From the NCBI GenBank assembly GCA_025153755.1, contig JAOALD010000002.1, positions 550,362 to 614,361 of the forward strand: 64,000 bases of DNA, in the 5' to 3' direction. Made by a program: the position numbers and the translations under genes. This DNA is from SAR92 clade bacterium H921 (GTDB lineage: Bacteria > Pseudomonadota > Gammaproteobacteria > Pseudomonadales > Porticoccaceae). This document shows positions 11,201 through 18,982 of this stretch, in pieces. The stretch's first letter is position 1. Every line of letters begins with the position of its first letter. A model generated the notes under the pieces. It saw nothing but the letters and a program-made list of their open reading frames with translations, made no database searches and was not told the origin of the DNA.

Positions 11201-11377
11201 CGCTATCAGGTTGATGTGACTGCCAGCTATAACGTTAACGACAATTTGACTCTGTTTGCTGAAGCGAGAAACATTACAGATGAGCCAGTACGTTTGTATG
11301 TACGTCATCCAGAAATGATCTTCTTGGCTCAGGATCACGGTCCTATGTACAAGTTTGGTTTGAGAGCTAATTTCTAA
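8300..11377 (+). CDS. TonB-dependent receptor, TIGR01782-like, probable oligosaccharide transporter
   Basis: This 1025-residue outer-membrane receptor starts at a GTG preceded by AGGGGG (8285-8290). A signal peptide is seen (about 1-24, cleavage near VVAQ), then the TonB box IDEVVVTG and the plug domain with GIRASLAAAVDIKR, DAITAEDMGKFPDGNLAEAL, VRGFGPEFNLVTLNGR and GGIGSTINIVTSKP. The 22-strand barrel ends in the terminal aromatic YKFGLRANF. The GIRASL and GKFPDxNxAEAL motifs are typical of the Caulobacter/Xanthomonas/Alteromonas subfamily linked to carbohydrate uptake. No N-terminal STN domain, so it is not of the FecA signalling type. Substrate is unknown; a secreted GH3 enzyme three genes on suggests a beta-glucan. 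It is followed by an intrinsic terminator. Confidence 0.9.
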   Translation: MKSFKHLVLYTAVAGAFSSPVVAQDDGIDEVVVTGIRASLAAAVDIKRNNVGVVDAITAEDMGKFPDGNLAEALSRLVGVAIDRSNIEGSKVAVRGFGPEFNLVTLNGRQMPTVPGRYDGGRSFDFGDISAHGFESVQVFKTPTATLPTGGIGSTINIVTSKPLNVPGFKAAFSIAGVDDSTSVDGDIQPEADLVISNTNADGTIGVSLSASHSERVNREEGLQETTWFANVNDRWLPNAVVDSSANLRADGTVFTPEKAGFQIKDNERTRDNAQFTLQLSPSDRLSATLDYTYSNLDFTTEGNSFGVYLGGWNMASGTVNANGAVVESVYNDENTSYGQAATWGAEENTNKSLGINLEWQATENLTLTFDAHDSTSEKVGTDGDNSIGFINGNWAGWDGVYEPAARVDSVAASFGPTGMPTYDLAVLNGFQSWNPVDELVAADMGSTNGTFSHANKKNSMQQTQLKADWVNVDGLFVDSLKSVQFGISQVNQKIRDTRARTEIIQGAANDGTDVVLNYVHYDDSIFTRTSLAGFMDDGSNGTNPESYYLAMDVPAARDAFARAGWGAGQAQWWAMNYGSCDTVDDAAGTGFTDLATGERGDLRCTLDPGTTDTDSMVEEKLVSAYAQFNFETEIQGLPLNASFGLRYEESDTISTALSRVASAVRWNVDGFSVVYGGDVPVPVKGSGSHILPNLNMSLAISDNEVIRFAASQSIARAGLNDMRSVLEFSSRAFGANIQATSGNADLEPLESNNFDIAYENYYAEGSYFAVNYFRKEIDGFLGSATNVGSSYGELTDPLYGEFAAAARADMEANGPRGDTPGWASDQQALWWNAMAQDGNAGICYGGGWVCPPEYMDGLPTDPLALIDFTQPVNSEDGVVDGWEIALQHQFGDSGFGANINATFVGGDVEADIYQLGDQFALPGFGDSANFAAFYEDDKWTATIAYNERGETYAGAEGQDHPIFVEERYQVDVTASYNVNDNLTLFAEARNITDEPVRLYVRHPEMIFLAQDHGPMYKFGLRANF

Positions 11378-11400
11378 TCCAGACTAGATCCTAGCAAGAC

Positions 11401-11435
11401 AAAAAAACCGCGCTTTAAAAGGCGCGGTTTTTTTA
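11401..11435. terminator. Intrinsic terminator between converging genes
   Basis: CCGCGC (11408-11413) pairs with GCGCGG (11422-11427) and the stem is extended by A/T pairs on both sides. A run of T follows on the plus strand and a run of T on the minus strand comes from the A7 at 11401-11407, so it can serve both the receptor gene and the converging methyltransferase gene. Confidence 0.9.
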
Positions 11436-11438
11436 TTA

Positions 11439-12077
11439 TTACTCAATAATTAAAATATATTTCTCGGTTTTCCACGGTTCATAAATACGCCTGCTCACAA
11501 CTTCAGCAGCAACGTTTTGCACGCATAGGTCGACTAGATTCCAAAATGGAGGGCGCCCTGGGTCCGCTATAATAATACGCTGGACATCTGATTTGAGAGC
11601 TAGACAAATTAGCTCAAATAAGGGTTCTGTAAGTTCATCCCAAAAACAGATATCGGTTCCTACGATAGTGTTAAAGGTATTTAACTCTTGGGTACTTAAA
11701 GATTCAAACCCCCGTACTTGAAAGTCGATATGACATTCATTGATACTCGCCTGTAGATCTAGAAAAGGACCTACGGATTTGTCGATATCAATACCTGTTA
11801 CCTGTGCACCATATTCCTTAGCCAGAAACACGCCGGTTAGGCCCCAGCCACACCCAATATCTAACACTCGACTATTCGGTTCTGGTGGATAGGTTGTCAG
11901 GTAGTCCATTAGCACAAAGCTTGAGCGCCATACCTTGTTTCCGTGTGCGCTGTTATAGCCCCGTTGCTGCCTTTTGAGCCTCCGCACACCAGGGTGGGAA
12001 GCTCGCAGAGCTTTTATGCCAAGATAATCAATCCAGTGGCTACTGATATTGTCATTAGAACAAGTGGCTTTGGGCAT
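11439..12077 (-). CDS. Class I SAM-dependent methyltransferase, METTL21/FAM86-like
   Basis: This 212-residue protein has a Rossmann methyltransferase core. SAM motif I is VLDIGCGWGLTG at 71-82, followed by the acidic GIDIDKS of motif II. GTDICFWDELTEPLF and IIADPGRPPFW resemble the motif-post-II and proline-bearing segments of the lysine-methyltransferase-16 family, whose known members methylate lysines of proteins such as chaperones or elongation factors. The bacterial target cannot be read from sequence. It stands alone on the minus strand between the receptor and the sensor-kinase gene. It could equally modify another small protein; substrate assignment is inference. Confidence 0.75.
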   Translation of the reverse strand: MPKATCSNDNISSHWIDYLGIKALRASHPGVRRLKRQQRGYNSAHGNKVWRSSFVLMDYLTTYPPEPNSRVLDIGCGWGLTGVFLAKEYGAQVTGIDIDKSVGPFLDLQASINECHIDFQVRGFESLSTQELNTFNTIVGTDICFWDELTEPLFELICLALKSDVQRIIIADPGRPPFWNLVDLCVQNVAAEVVSRRIYEPWKTEKYILIIE

Positions 12078-12216
12078 ACATTGTTAGAGTCGTGTTTAAA
12101 ATTTAGAGTCTAGCAGTAATAAGGCGCGCAGCCGAGCATAAAGAAGCTTACTAATGGTCTGAGTTATATGTTATTTTACCCTCATAATGACTTAAAAATA
12201 ATCTCAAATATTTCCT

Positions 12217-13344
12217 ATGGTTGAAACAAGTATCCGCCCACTGGCGCAGGCGTTGTATCACAACACCAATTATCAATTCTGGCTACTTCAGCTTGTGGGT
12301 TGGTTTGGCCTGGCGCTAATTAGCTTTTTGAGCCTAACCCTGTGGTATGACCAGCAGGAATTTAACTATATAGCTCATACGTTGTTGCAATCACTGCTTG
12401 GAATCTTAGTAGCTTGGCCGTTGCGCCCGCTATTTCACTATCTGTGGAATATGCGCCCGCTCGCTAGATTAATAAATACTGCTCTTGGGGTGCTTGCCTG
12501 CTCAGGGATCTGGACAGTACTGCGTATTTCTACATTTATGGGCCTGACCGATGAGGAGGGACTGTGGTCAGATTTTGGCGGCTGGTTGTTTGGCTCAATT
12601 TTTGTATTTAGCTGTTGGGCAGCTTTTTACTACGGTATTAAATACTATCAGTTGCTACAAGATGAGCATGAGACGCTATTAAAGGTCGCTGGCAAAAACA
12701 AAGAGGAGCAACTCAAGCGCTCCAAGGCTGAGACTGTGGCTCAGGAAGCGCAGCTAAAAATGCTACGCTATCAGCTTAATCCGCATTTTTTGTTTAATAC
12801 CCTCAATGCAATTTCGGCGCTGGTCCAAACTAAGGATACGGTCAGAGCCAATAGTATGATTGTTCAGCTGAGTGACTTTTTACGTTACTCTTTAGACAAT
12901 GACCCCATACAAAGAGTAAGTCTGAACGAAGAGTTAAAGGCACTAAAACTGTACCTCAATATTGAGCAAACACGGTTTGGGAGCCGTCTAGAGTTAGAGT
13001 TCTCTGTAACAGCAGAGGCAGAGGAAGCAAAGGTACCCAGTTTGATTTTGCAGCCATTGGCCGAGAATGCTATTAAATACGGAATAGCACCCATGGAACA
13101 AGGCGGAAAAATAACCGTTATCGCGAGATTAGATGGCGATTTTTTAGAGGTTGAAATGATAGATAAAGGCAGAGGCCCCGCCGTAAGTAGCCCCGAGATT
13201 CCCAGTGCAGGCGTAGGGTTAAGGAACACCAAGAATCGATTGCAAACCTTTTATGGTGCAGACTATACCTTTAAACTCGAAAATACGGATACGCAAGGTA
13301 CTAAAGTATATATGCGTTTACCGCTAGAAAAACAGGTAAAATAG
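12217..13344 (+). CDS. LytS/AlgZ-type sensor histidine kinase
   Basis: This 375-residue inner-membrane kinase has four hydrophobic segments in its first ~145 residues (for example FWLLQLVGWFGLALISFLSL and LFGSIFVFSCWAAFYYGI) with no large periplasmic domain, then a coiled linker (150-180). The His_kinase domain carries LRYQLNPHFLFNTLNAISAL with the phospho-accepting H190, and the HATPase_c domain has LAENAIKYGI and GVGLRNTKNRL. Start is ATG at 12217 with a weak ribosome site. The gene lies five bases before its response regulator, so the two form one operon. The ligand is unknown; the short membrane sensor may detect membrane or intracellular cues. Confidence 0.9.
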   Translation: MVETSIRPLAQALYHNTNYQFWLLQLVGWFGLALISFLSLTLWYDQQEFNYIAHTLLQSLLGILVAWPLRPLFHYLWNMRPLARLINTALGVLACSGIWTVLRISTFMGLTDEEGLWSDFGGWLFGSIFVFSCWAAFYYGIKYYQLLQDEHETLLKVAGKNKEEQLKRSKAETVAQEAQLKMLRYQLNPHFLFNTLNAISALVQTKDTVRANSMIVQLSDFLRYSLDNDPIQRVSLNEELKALKLYLNIEQTRFGSRLELEFSVTAEAEEAKVPSLILQPLAENAIKYGIAPMEQGGKITVIARLDGDFLEVEMIDKGRGPAVSSPEIPSAGVGLRNTKNRLQTFYGADYTFKLENTDTQGTKVYMRLPLEKQVK

Positions 13345-13348
13345 CGTT

Positions 13349-14155
13349 ATGCAAAAACTACGCACCATGATTGTTGATGATGAACCGCTGGCGCTGGATC
13401 TGTTACGATCCATTTTATCCACGGTTAATGATATCGAGATTGTAGCTGAGTGTAGCAACGGCCGTGAAGCCATTGAAGCAGCCTCGAAATTAGATGCTGA
13501 ACTAGTATTTCTTGATATTCAAATGCCTGGCATTAATGGGTTTGAGGTTGTCAAGGCGCTGCAGGCCGACGTGATGCCAATGGTGGTATTTGTAACTGCG
13601 TTTGATCATTATGCGGTTGATGCTTTTGATCTCCATGCCGTGGATTACGTGCTTAAGCCACTGGATGCTGAACGGATTGGTCGAGCCGTTGAACGTGCCT
13701 TGGATCGTCTCAAGTTGGGTCGTGATATGAGCTTTAAAACGCCATTGATTGGAGCCATCAATGATATCTCGGAGCGTATTGGCGCGGATAAACACCAGCA
13801 CAATAGTGCAGGTAGCCTATCTGATGGTATGAAGTCAAAATTACTGGTTCGTGATTCCGGAGTGGTGAAACTTATCCCCTTCGAAGACATTGATTGGGTG
13901 GATGCGGCTGGCGACTATATGTGTGTTCATGCAGCTGGTGAAACTCATGTTATTCGCAGCACCCTGCGCGAACTGATGACTAAATTAGACGATAAACGCT
14001 TTGCCCGTATTCATCGTTCGACAATTGTAAATATTGAGCGAGTAGTTAGTATTACACCATTGCAAAAAGGGGGAAGCTTGCTCCACCTGAACGAGGGAGA
14101 AACCCTTAAAGTTAGCCGCAATTATCGCGAGTCAGTGCGCAGCCTGTTTCAATAA
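13349..14155 (+). CDS. LytTR-family response regulator
   Basis: This 268-residue cytoplasmic regulator has an N-terminal receiver domain with the acidic pair at D10-D11, the phosphorylated D56 in LVFLDIQMPG, FVTAFDHYAVDAF and the conserved lysine in VLKPLDAER. A linker leads to a C-terminal LytTR DNA-binding domain (about 165-268) with DIDWVDAAGDYMCVH, RSTLRELMTKL, FARIHRSTIVN and LKVSRNYRESV. It pairs with the kinase just upstream. LytTR proteins commonly act on adjacent genes, so the receptor at 8.3 kb and the GH3 gene 200 bases downstream are candidate targets; this is inference. Confidence 0.93.
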   Translation: MQKLRTMIVDDEPLALDLLRSILSTVNDIEIVAECSNGREAIEAASKLDAELVFLDIQMPGINGFEVVKALQADVMPMVVFVTAFDHYAVDAFDLHAVDYVLKPLDAERIGRAVERALDRLKLGRDMSFKTPLIGAINDISERIGADKHQHNSAGSLSDGMKSKLLVRDSGVVKLIPFEDIDWVDAAGDYMCVHAAGETHVIRSTLRELMTKLDDKRFARIHRSTIVNIERVVSITPLQKGGSLLHLNEGETLKVSRNYRESVRSLFQ

Positions 14156-14358
14156 GCTGTAAGCTATCTAACGGCATTTTGGGCGACCATAACCCCACTT
14201 ACCGCAGTGAAAAAACCCCCTATCGCATCTGCACTTCCTAACTAATTCAAGCCGTGCCAACCTCCAATTCAAACAGTAAACTGTCGCTTATTTTAAAGGG
14301 CTACAGCAACGCTGTGGTCGGTCATTAATAATATATATTCACTAGGGGACATCCAAAG

Positions 14359-16863
14359 ATGCTAGTTGGAAAAAAGCCTGCATACGTTCGTCATGAGCTA
14401 ATCAAAATTGGTGCTATTTTTGCAGTTGCAATGGTACTGGTTGCAGTTGCTCCGGCAGCTATCGCAAAAAATAATGTCAATGCGGATGTTGAATCGCGGG
14501 TTAAAAGTATTCTCAAATCTCTGACCCTAGAGCAAAAAGTAGGTCAAATGGTTCAGGGCGAAATTAAGTCTGTGACACCGGCCGATGTAACTAAATATCA
14601 TCTTGGCTCCATTCTCAATGGCGGCGGTTCTTTCCCCAATGGCAATAAAAATGCTCAAGTCAGTGATTGGCTGGCACTTGCCGATGAGTACTATCACGCA
14701 TCGATAGACACTAGCGAGGGCGGAGCGGGTATTCCAATTTTGTGGGGTACTGATGCCGTGCACGGGCATAACAATGTTATTGGTGCCACTTTGTTTCCGC
14801 ATAATATTGGTCTAGGAGCTGCAAATGACCCTAAGTTAATGCACAAAATAGGTGAAATTACCGCTCGTGAAGTTGCTGTAACTGGTATTGATTGGTTATT
14901 TGCACCTACGGTTGCAGTCGTCAAAGACAGTCGCTGGGGTCGTACTTATGAGGGATATAGTAGCGAATCGCCCATTGTGAAATCCTATGCCGGAGAATTT
15001 GTACTTGGGGTGCAGGGTGCCGTCGGAGAACTGCGCACCAGCGATGAGCGCATTATTGCAACGGCAAAGCACTTTATCGGAGATGGCGGAACCTTGCGTG
15101 GCATTGATCAAGGAGATACACGTCTAGATTTGAAGACCTTATTAGATGAGCATGGACAGGGCTATATAACGGCGCTGGACGCCGATGTGCAAACGGTGAT
15201 GGCATCCTTTAATCGATGGAATGGATTAAAGATTCATGGGCACAAACAATTACTCACTGATGTACTTAAGGGCCAGATGAACTTTGATGGCTTTGTGGTT
15301 AGCGATTGGGATGGCATCGGGCAGGTTGCTGGATGTAATAGCGAGACCTGCCCCCAGGCCATTAATGCAGGCATAGACATGGTTATGGTGCCTCATAATT
15401 GGAAGAAGCTGTTAGAAAACACCATCCTGCAGGTGCGTAGTGGCGAAATACCGATGTCGCGAATTGATGATGCGGTCAGCCGTATCCTGCGAGTTAAACT
15501 GCGTGCTGGACTATTTGAAAAAGGAGCGCCGTCTAGTCGTGAAGTGGCAGGTAATGAGGCGTTGATTGGCTCTCCGGAGCACCGGGCGGTGGCTCGTGAA
15601 GCGGTTAGAAAATCTCTGGTATTGCTCAAAAATAACAAGCGCACATTGCCGTTGAAACCAGGCCAGCACATTTTGGTTGTCGGCGATGGTGCTGATAACA
15701 TTGGCAAACAAAATGGCGGTTGGACTATTACCTGGCAGGGCACCGAGAACAATAACTCGGACTTTCCAGGCGCCACTTCAATCTACGCTGGTATTGAACA
15801 GGCAATGGCCGAAATTGGTGGTTCTAGCGAGTTGAGTACTGATGATAGCTGGATTAAAAAGCCAGATGTTGCAGTGGTTGTTTTCGGCGAAGAGCCCTAT
15901 GCCGAAGGGCAGGGTGATGTGGACACGTTATTGTATCGCAATGGCCTAAAGACGGATCTAAAACTTCTTCAGAAGCTAAAGAGTCAGAATATTCCTGTTG
16001 TTGCTGTGTTCCTGACGGGTCGTCCACTATGGGTTAATGCTGAGCTCAACAGCTCTGATGCATTTGTTGTTGCCTGGCTGCCCGGAACTGAAGGTGGCGG
16101 CGTTGCAGATGTAATAGTAGCTGATAATGAAGGAAAGCCGCGCTATGACTTCACTGGACGTCTGTCATTTGATTGGCCTAATGCGGAACTTAATGCCCAA
16201 GATAATTCTCAGCCTGTAACCTCATTGTTACTGAGTAGGGGGCAGGGCTTGAGCTATGGTAAATCACGTATCATTTCAGACAGGTTACATGAGGTTGCTT
16301 TGTCCAGTGAACCTTCTGCTGAGCGCATAATATTTAGCGGAAGGACCAAAGCACCTTGGACAGCTTTTGTCGGTGACTCTAGTAATTGGAGTTTAAAAGT
16401 AGTTGGCACACAGACCAAGTCAGCATTTGGCGCCCTCAGTGTAAAAACTGTTGACGGTAATGTTCAGGAAGACTCGCGCGCAGTGCAGTGGGATGGCGGC
16501 CAAATGAGCCAGTTTTTCTTTCAATCTCAAGCGCCATTAAATTTAACTGACCTTGCTGATAGTGGCGGTGCGCTGTCTATGACATTTAAAACAACTAAAC
16601 TCCCCGAGGGTAAGGTTATACAGCGAATGGACTGCGGCTATCCATGCTCTGGTAGTTTTGACTTGACTCAGCTGTTTACTGCTCTGCCAACCAATGAGTG
16701 GGTTACTGCCTCCATTAAGTTAACCTGCTTTAGGGATAAAGGTGTTGATCTGAGTCGCGTGAATGCGCCGCTGTTGATCACAACAGACAAGCCATTCGCT
16801 CTCACCTTTGTCGATGTCCGCCTAACCAGTGATGTAACCAAAAATACTATTGTTATTTGCTAG
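14359..16863 (+). CDS. Secreted glycoside hydrolase family 3 exo-beta-glucosidase, ExoP-like
   Basis: This 834-residue enzyme should release glucose from beta-glucan oligosaccharides in the periplasm or outside the cell. An N-terminal membrane-targeting segment (IGAIFAVAMVLVAVAPAAIA, cleavage near 36-38) is followed by the GH3 barrel: LTLEQKVGQMVQGE, WGTDAVHGHNNV, ATAKHFIGDGG and the nucleophile D316 in GFVVSDWDG. The alpha/beta sandwich domain has KSLVLLKNN and VFLTGRPLW. The C-terminal ~180 residues form an additional beta-rich module like the ExoP C-terminal domain of marine Pseudoalteromonas enzymes. An AGGGGA ribosome site precedes the ATG. Whether it prefers beta-1,3 (laminarin) or beta-1,4 links cannot be read. 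A hairpin terminator follows. Confidence 0.93.
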   Translation: MLVGKKPAYVRHELIKIGAIFAVAMVLVAVAPAAIAKNNVNADVESRVKSILKSLTLEQKVGQMVQGEIKSVTPADVTKYHLGSILNGGGSFPNGNKNAQVSDWLALADEYYHASIDTSEGGAGIPILWGTDAVHGHNNVIGATLFPHNIGLGAANDPKLMHKIGEITAREVAVTGIDWLFAPTVAVVKDSRWGRTYEGYSSESPIVKSYAGEFVLGVQGAVGELRTSDERIIATAKHFIGDGGTLRGIDQGDTRLDLKTLLDEHGQGYITALDADVQTVMASFNRWNGLKIHGHKQLLTDVLKGQMNFDGFVVSDWDGIGQVAGCNSETCPQAINAGIDMVMVPHNWKKLLENTILQVRSGEIPMSRIDDAVSRILRVKLRAGLFEKGAPSSREVAGNEALIGSPEHRAVAREAVRKSLVLLKNNKRTLPLKPGQHILVVGDGADNIGKQNGGWTITWQGTENNNSDFPGATSIYAGIEQAMAEIGGSSELSTDDSWIKKPDVAVVVFGEEPYAEGQGDVDTLLYRNGLKTDLKLLQKLKSQNIPVVAVFLTGRPLWVNAELNSSDAFVVAWLPGTEGGGVADVIVADNEGKPRYDFTGRLSFDWPNAELNAQDNSQPVTSLLLSRGQGLSYGKSRIISDRLHEVALSSEPSAERIIFSGRTKAPWTAFVGDSSNWSLKVVGTQTKSAFGALSVKTVDGNVQEDSRAVQWDGGQMSQFFFQSQAPLNLTDLADSGGALSMTFKTTKLPEGKVIQRMDCGYPCSGSFDLTQLFTALPTNEWVTASIKLTCFRDKGVDLSRVNAPLLITTDKPFALTFVDVRLTSDVTKNTIVIC

Positions 16864-16881
16864 TAACCTCAGCTGCCATAG

Positions 16882-16911
16882 CGGTGATCTGCATTTACGG
16901 ATCACCGTTTT
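16882..16911 (+). terminator. Probable intrinsic terminator after the GH3 gene
   Basis: CGGTGATC (16882-16889) pairs perfectly with GATCACCG (16900-16907) around a 10-base loop and is followed by TTTT. It lies 19 bases after the GH3 stop codon. The T-run is short, so termination may be partial. Confidence 0.7.
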
Positions 16912-17078
16912 CGACTGATACGTTAGTCTAAGGTGACTCTCACGCTGCCCATCCAACGGGATTAAGTCAATAAGCTCACATGAGTGCAAATTCTAAGATG
17001 TGCTGGTACTATCTCGCTAAGTGAAAGGGTTAATTAGACTATCTAGTTGGCCCAGCACATATTTAATCGGGGTAGATC

Positions 17079-17654
17079 ATGCAAGCCACATTCACCAAAA
17101 TGTCACAGAGCACGATGGAAGACTGGCAAATTATTATGCCAGAGCAGCTGGCCTTTTTTAAAAAGCTCCCAGATCGGATTTTAAGCCATATGGAGTTGCT
17201 TGATGGTGACTATGGTGGGTTCCCTATAGATCGACTGCAGCATTCATTACAGACGGCCCACCGTGCTGCTGAGGCAGGAGAAGACGATGAGTATGTTGTC
17301 TGTGCACTGCTACATGATATTGGGGACACTCTCGGCAGTGCCAATCATGCTGATGTGGCAGCAGCGATTCTGCAACCTTTTGTGTCCGAGGAAAATCACT
17401 GGATGATCAAACATCACGCTATCTTTCAAGGTTACAATTTCTTTCACTTCCTTGGAGCCGACCGCAATATGCGTGATCAATTTCGCGGTAGTGATAACTT
17501 TAAACGCACCGCGCGTTTTATTGCAAAATACGATGATCCAGCATTTGATCCCAGCTGGGCAAAGCTTGAGTTGGCACTTTTTGAGCCCCAGTTGCGTCGT
17601 GTGTTCGCCGAACCAAAGAATAGTTTATACAAAGAAGCCATGAGTGCGGTTTAG
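17079..17654 (+). CDS. PhnZ-like HD-domain protein, putative di-iron oxygenase
   Basis: This 191-residue HD-domain protein resembles PhnZ, the mixed-valent di-iron oxygenase that cleaves 2-amino-1-hydroxyethylphosphonate. It shares the lid motif as DGDYGGFPIDRLQHSLQTA (Y45 corresponds to PhnZ Tyr24, H55 to the first iron ligand), ALLHDIGD (H79, D80), H90, KHHAIF (H112/H113) and KYDDP (D152/D153) as likely metal ligands. PhnZ Glu27 corresponds here to F48, so the phosphonate substrate pocket is not conserved and another substrate is likely. A phosphohydrolase function is an alternative. It is probably cotranscribed with the MOSC gene that follows after eight bases. No phosphonate genes are near. 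Confidence 0.75.
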   Translation: MQATFTKMSQSTMEDWQIIMPEQLAFFKKLPDRILSHMELLDGDYGGFPIDRLQHSLQTAHRAAEAGEDDEYVVCALLHDIGDTLGSANHADVAAAILQPFVSEENHWMIKHHAIFQGYNFFHFLGADRNMRDQFRGSDNFKRTARFIAKYDDPAFDPSWAKLELALFEPQLRRVFAEPKNSLYKEAMSAV

Positions 17655-17662
17655 GATTGACT

Positions 17663-18133
17663 ATGACAACAGGGGTTATAAAAGGCATCTATATTGCGAC
17701 CCGAAAGGGAGCTAACGTCAGTGGCCATACGAAGGTTTCTGTGCGTGCAGGCAAAGGTATTGAGGGTGACCGGTATTTTTCTAATACGGGTGCAAATAGA
17801 TCCAATTACAAAGGCCAGCCAGATTGGGAGATTACTCTGATTGAGTCTGAAGTGATCGCCGCTTTTAATCAGGATACGGGAAATAGATTTCATGAAAGTG
17901 ATTTTCGCCGCAATTTAGTTACTCAGGGTGTTCACCTAAATGATCTAGTGGGGCAAACTTTTGAGATTAATGGCATTAGCTTTTATGGCGTGCAACTTTG
18001 TGAGCCCTGCGCAAGCTTGCAGAAGCGCTTAGGGGTAAAGATATTGCCGGCACTGGTGGGGAAGGGAGGCTTGCGCGCGCAGATTCGTGGTAATGGCGTT
18101 GTTGGGCTAGGTGATAGTATCGCCAGCTATTGA
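17663..18133 (+). CDS. MOSC domain-containing protein
   Basis: This 156-residue protein is a stand-alone MOSC domain. Seen are GKGIEGDRYF near the N-terminus, EITLIESEVIAAF, FRRNLVTQGVHLNDLVG and the conserved cysteine in YGVQLCEPCASLQKR. In molybdenum cofactor sulfurases and YiiM-like N-hydroxylaminopurine reductases this domain binds Moco, with the cysteine as ligand; small solo MOSC proteins are mostly uncharacterised. ATG at 17663 is preferred over an in-frame TTG two codons earlier because AGGA at 17653-17656 then has normal spacing. It follows the HD protein closely, which suggests a shared redox role, not proven. Confidence 0.85.
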   Translation: MTTGVIKGIYIATRKGANVSGHTKVSVRAGKGIEGDRYFSNTGANRSNYKGQPDWEITLIESEVIAAFNQDTGNRFHESDFRRNLVTQGVHLNDLVGQTFEINGISFYGVQLCEPCASLQKRLGVKILPALVGKGGLRAQIRGNGVVGLGDSIASY

Positions 18134-18155
18134 GTTACCATATGTACTAAACCTC

Positions 18156-18956
18156 CTAGTCTGGTAGCCGGAAAAATTTAATAGCGGTGGCGGTTGTAGC
18201 CGCTGCTATATCATCTTCGCCTTCACTTCTTACCGCTGCAACGCCAGCTAAAACTGATCCTAAAAATGCCGGTTCATTGCGTCCATTTTTCGGTTTTTTA
18301 GACATATTTCTTGGAGTTAAATAGGGAGCGTCAGTCTCGATCATTAATCGATTAAGAGGGATATTGGCGGCGATTTTCTGTAATTCTAGGCCGCGTCTTT
18401 CGTCACAAATCCAGCCGGTGATACCAATGTGCAGATCCATATCTAAATAATCAAAAAGGGTTTTTTTATCACTAGAAAAACAATGTATTACGCCATCACT
18501 AATATCATCATTATAGGATTTCAGTATTTCAATTTGACGATGTGAAGCATCGCGTTCATGTAAAAATAATGGCATCTGTAATTCAATGGCCAGTTCAATA
18601 TGAGCCTCAAAAGATTTCTGCTGATCCGTTGGCGATGAAAAATTACGATTGAAATCTAAGCCAGTCTCTCCGATGGCAACAACCGATGGGAGTGCGGCTA
18701 GTTCAGCAAGTGCCGCAGCTGATTCAAGGTTGTAGGTACCTGCATCATGCGGGTGAATTCCGGCTGTAGCGTATAGCATGCCAGGGAACTGTCGTGCATA
18801 TTGCTCGCAGATAGCAACGACAGCTCGGCTCTCCTCGATAGAGGTACCAGTTAGAATCAGCTTCTCGACACCGGCCTCCCGGGCTCGCTCAAGTACATCT
18901 TCGGTATCTTTTGCAAAGCGGGGGTTAGATAGATTTACACCTATATCAATAAGCAT
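18156..18956 (-). CDS. tatD: TatD family metal-dependent DNase
   Basis: This 266-residue TIM-barrel hydrolase has TatD marks: LIDIGVNLSNPRF at the N-terminus (TatD proper has N where many homologues have H-x-H), LYATAGIHPHDAG, GETGLDFNRN, PLFLHERDASHRQ, GVIHCFSSDKK and LMIETDAPYLTPR. The family acts as 3'-5' exonuclease and in DNA repair. It begins 26 bases after the slt stop on the same strand, so slt and tatD may be one transcript. The N-terminal VNL in place of the H-x-H pair supports TatD over YcfH. Confidence 0.93.
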   Translation of the reverse strand: MLIDIGVNLSNPRFAKDTEDVLERAREAGVEKLILTGTSIEESRAVVAICEQYARQFPGMLYATAGIHPHDAGTYNLESAAALAELAALPSVVAIGETGLDFNRNFSSPTDQQKSFEAHIELAIELQMPLFLHERDASHRQIEILKSYNDDISDGVIHCFSSDKKTLFDYLDMDLHIGITGWICDERRGLELQKIAANIPLNRLMIETDAPYLTPRNMSKKPKNGRNEPAFLGSVLAGVAAVRSEGEDDIAAATTATAIKFFRLPD

Positions 18957-18982
18957 TTTCGGGCTCAGATAAAATAATATTT

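Noticed and set aside
14156..14358. Small dyad ACAGC/GCTGT near 14310 as LytTR operator
   Set aside because: Only five base pairs and no match to a direct-repeat LytTR site that I could defend.
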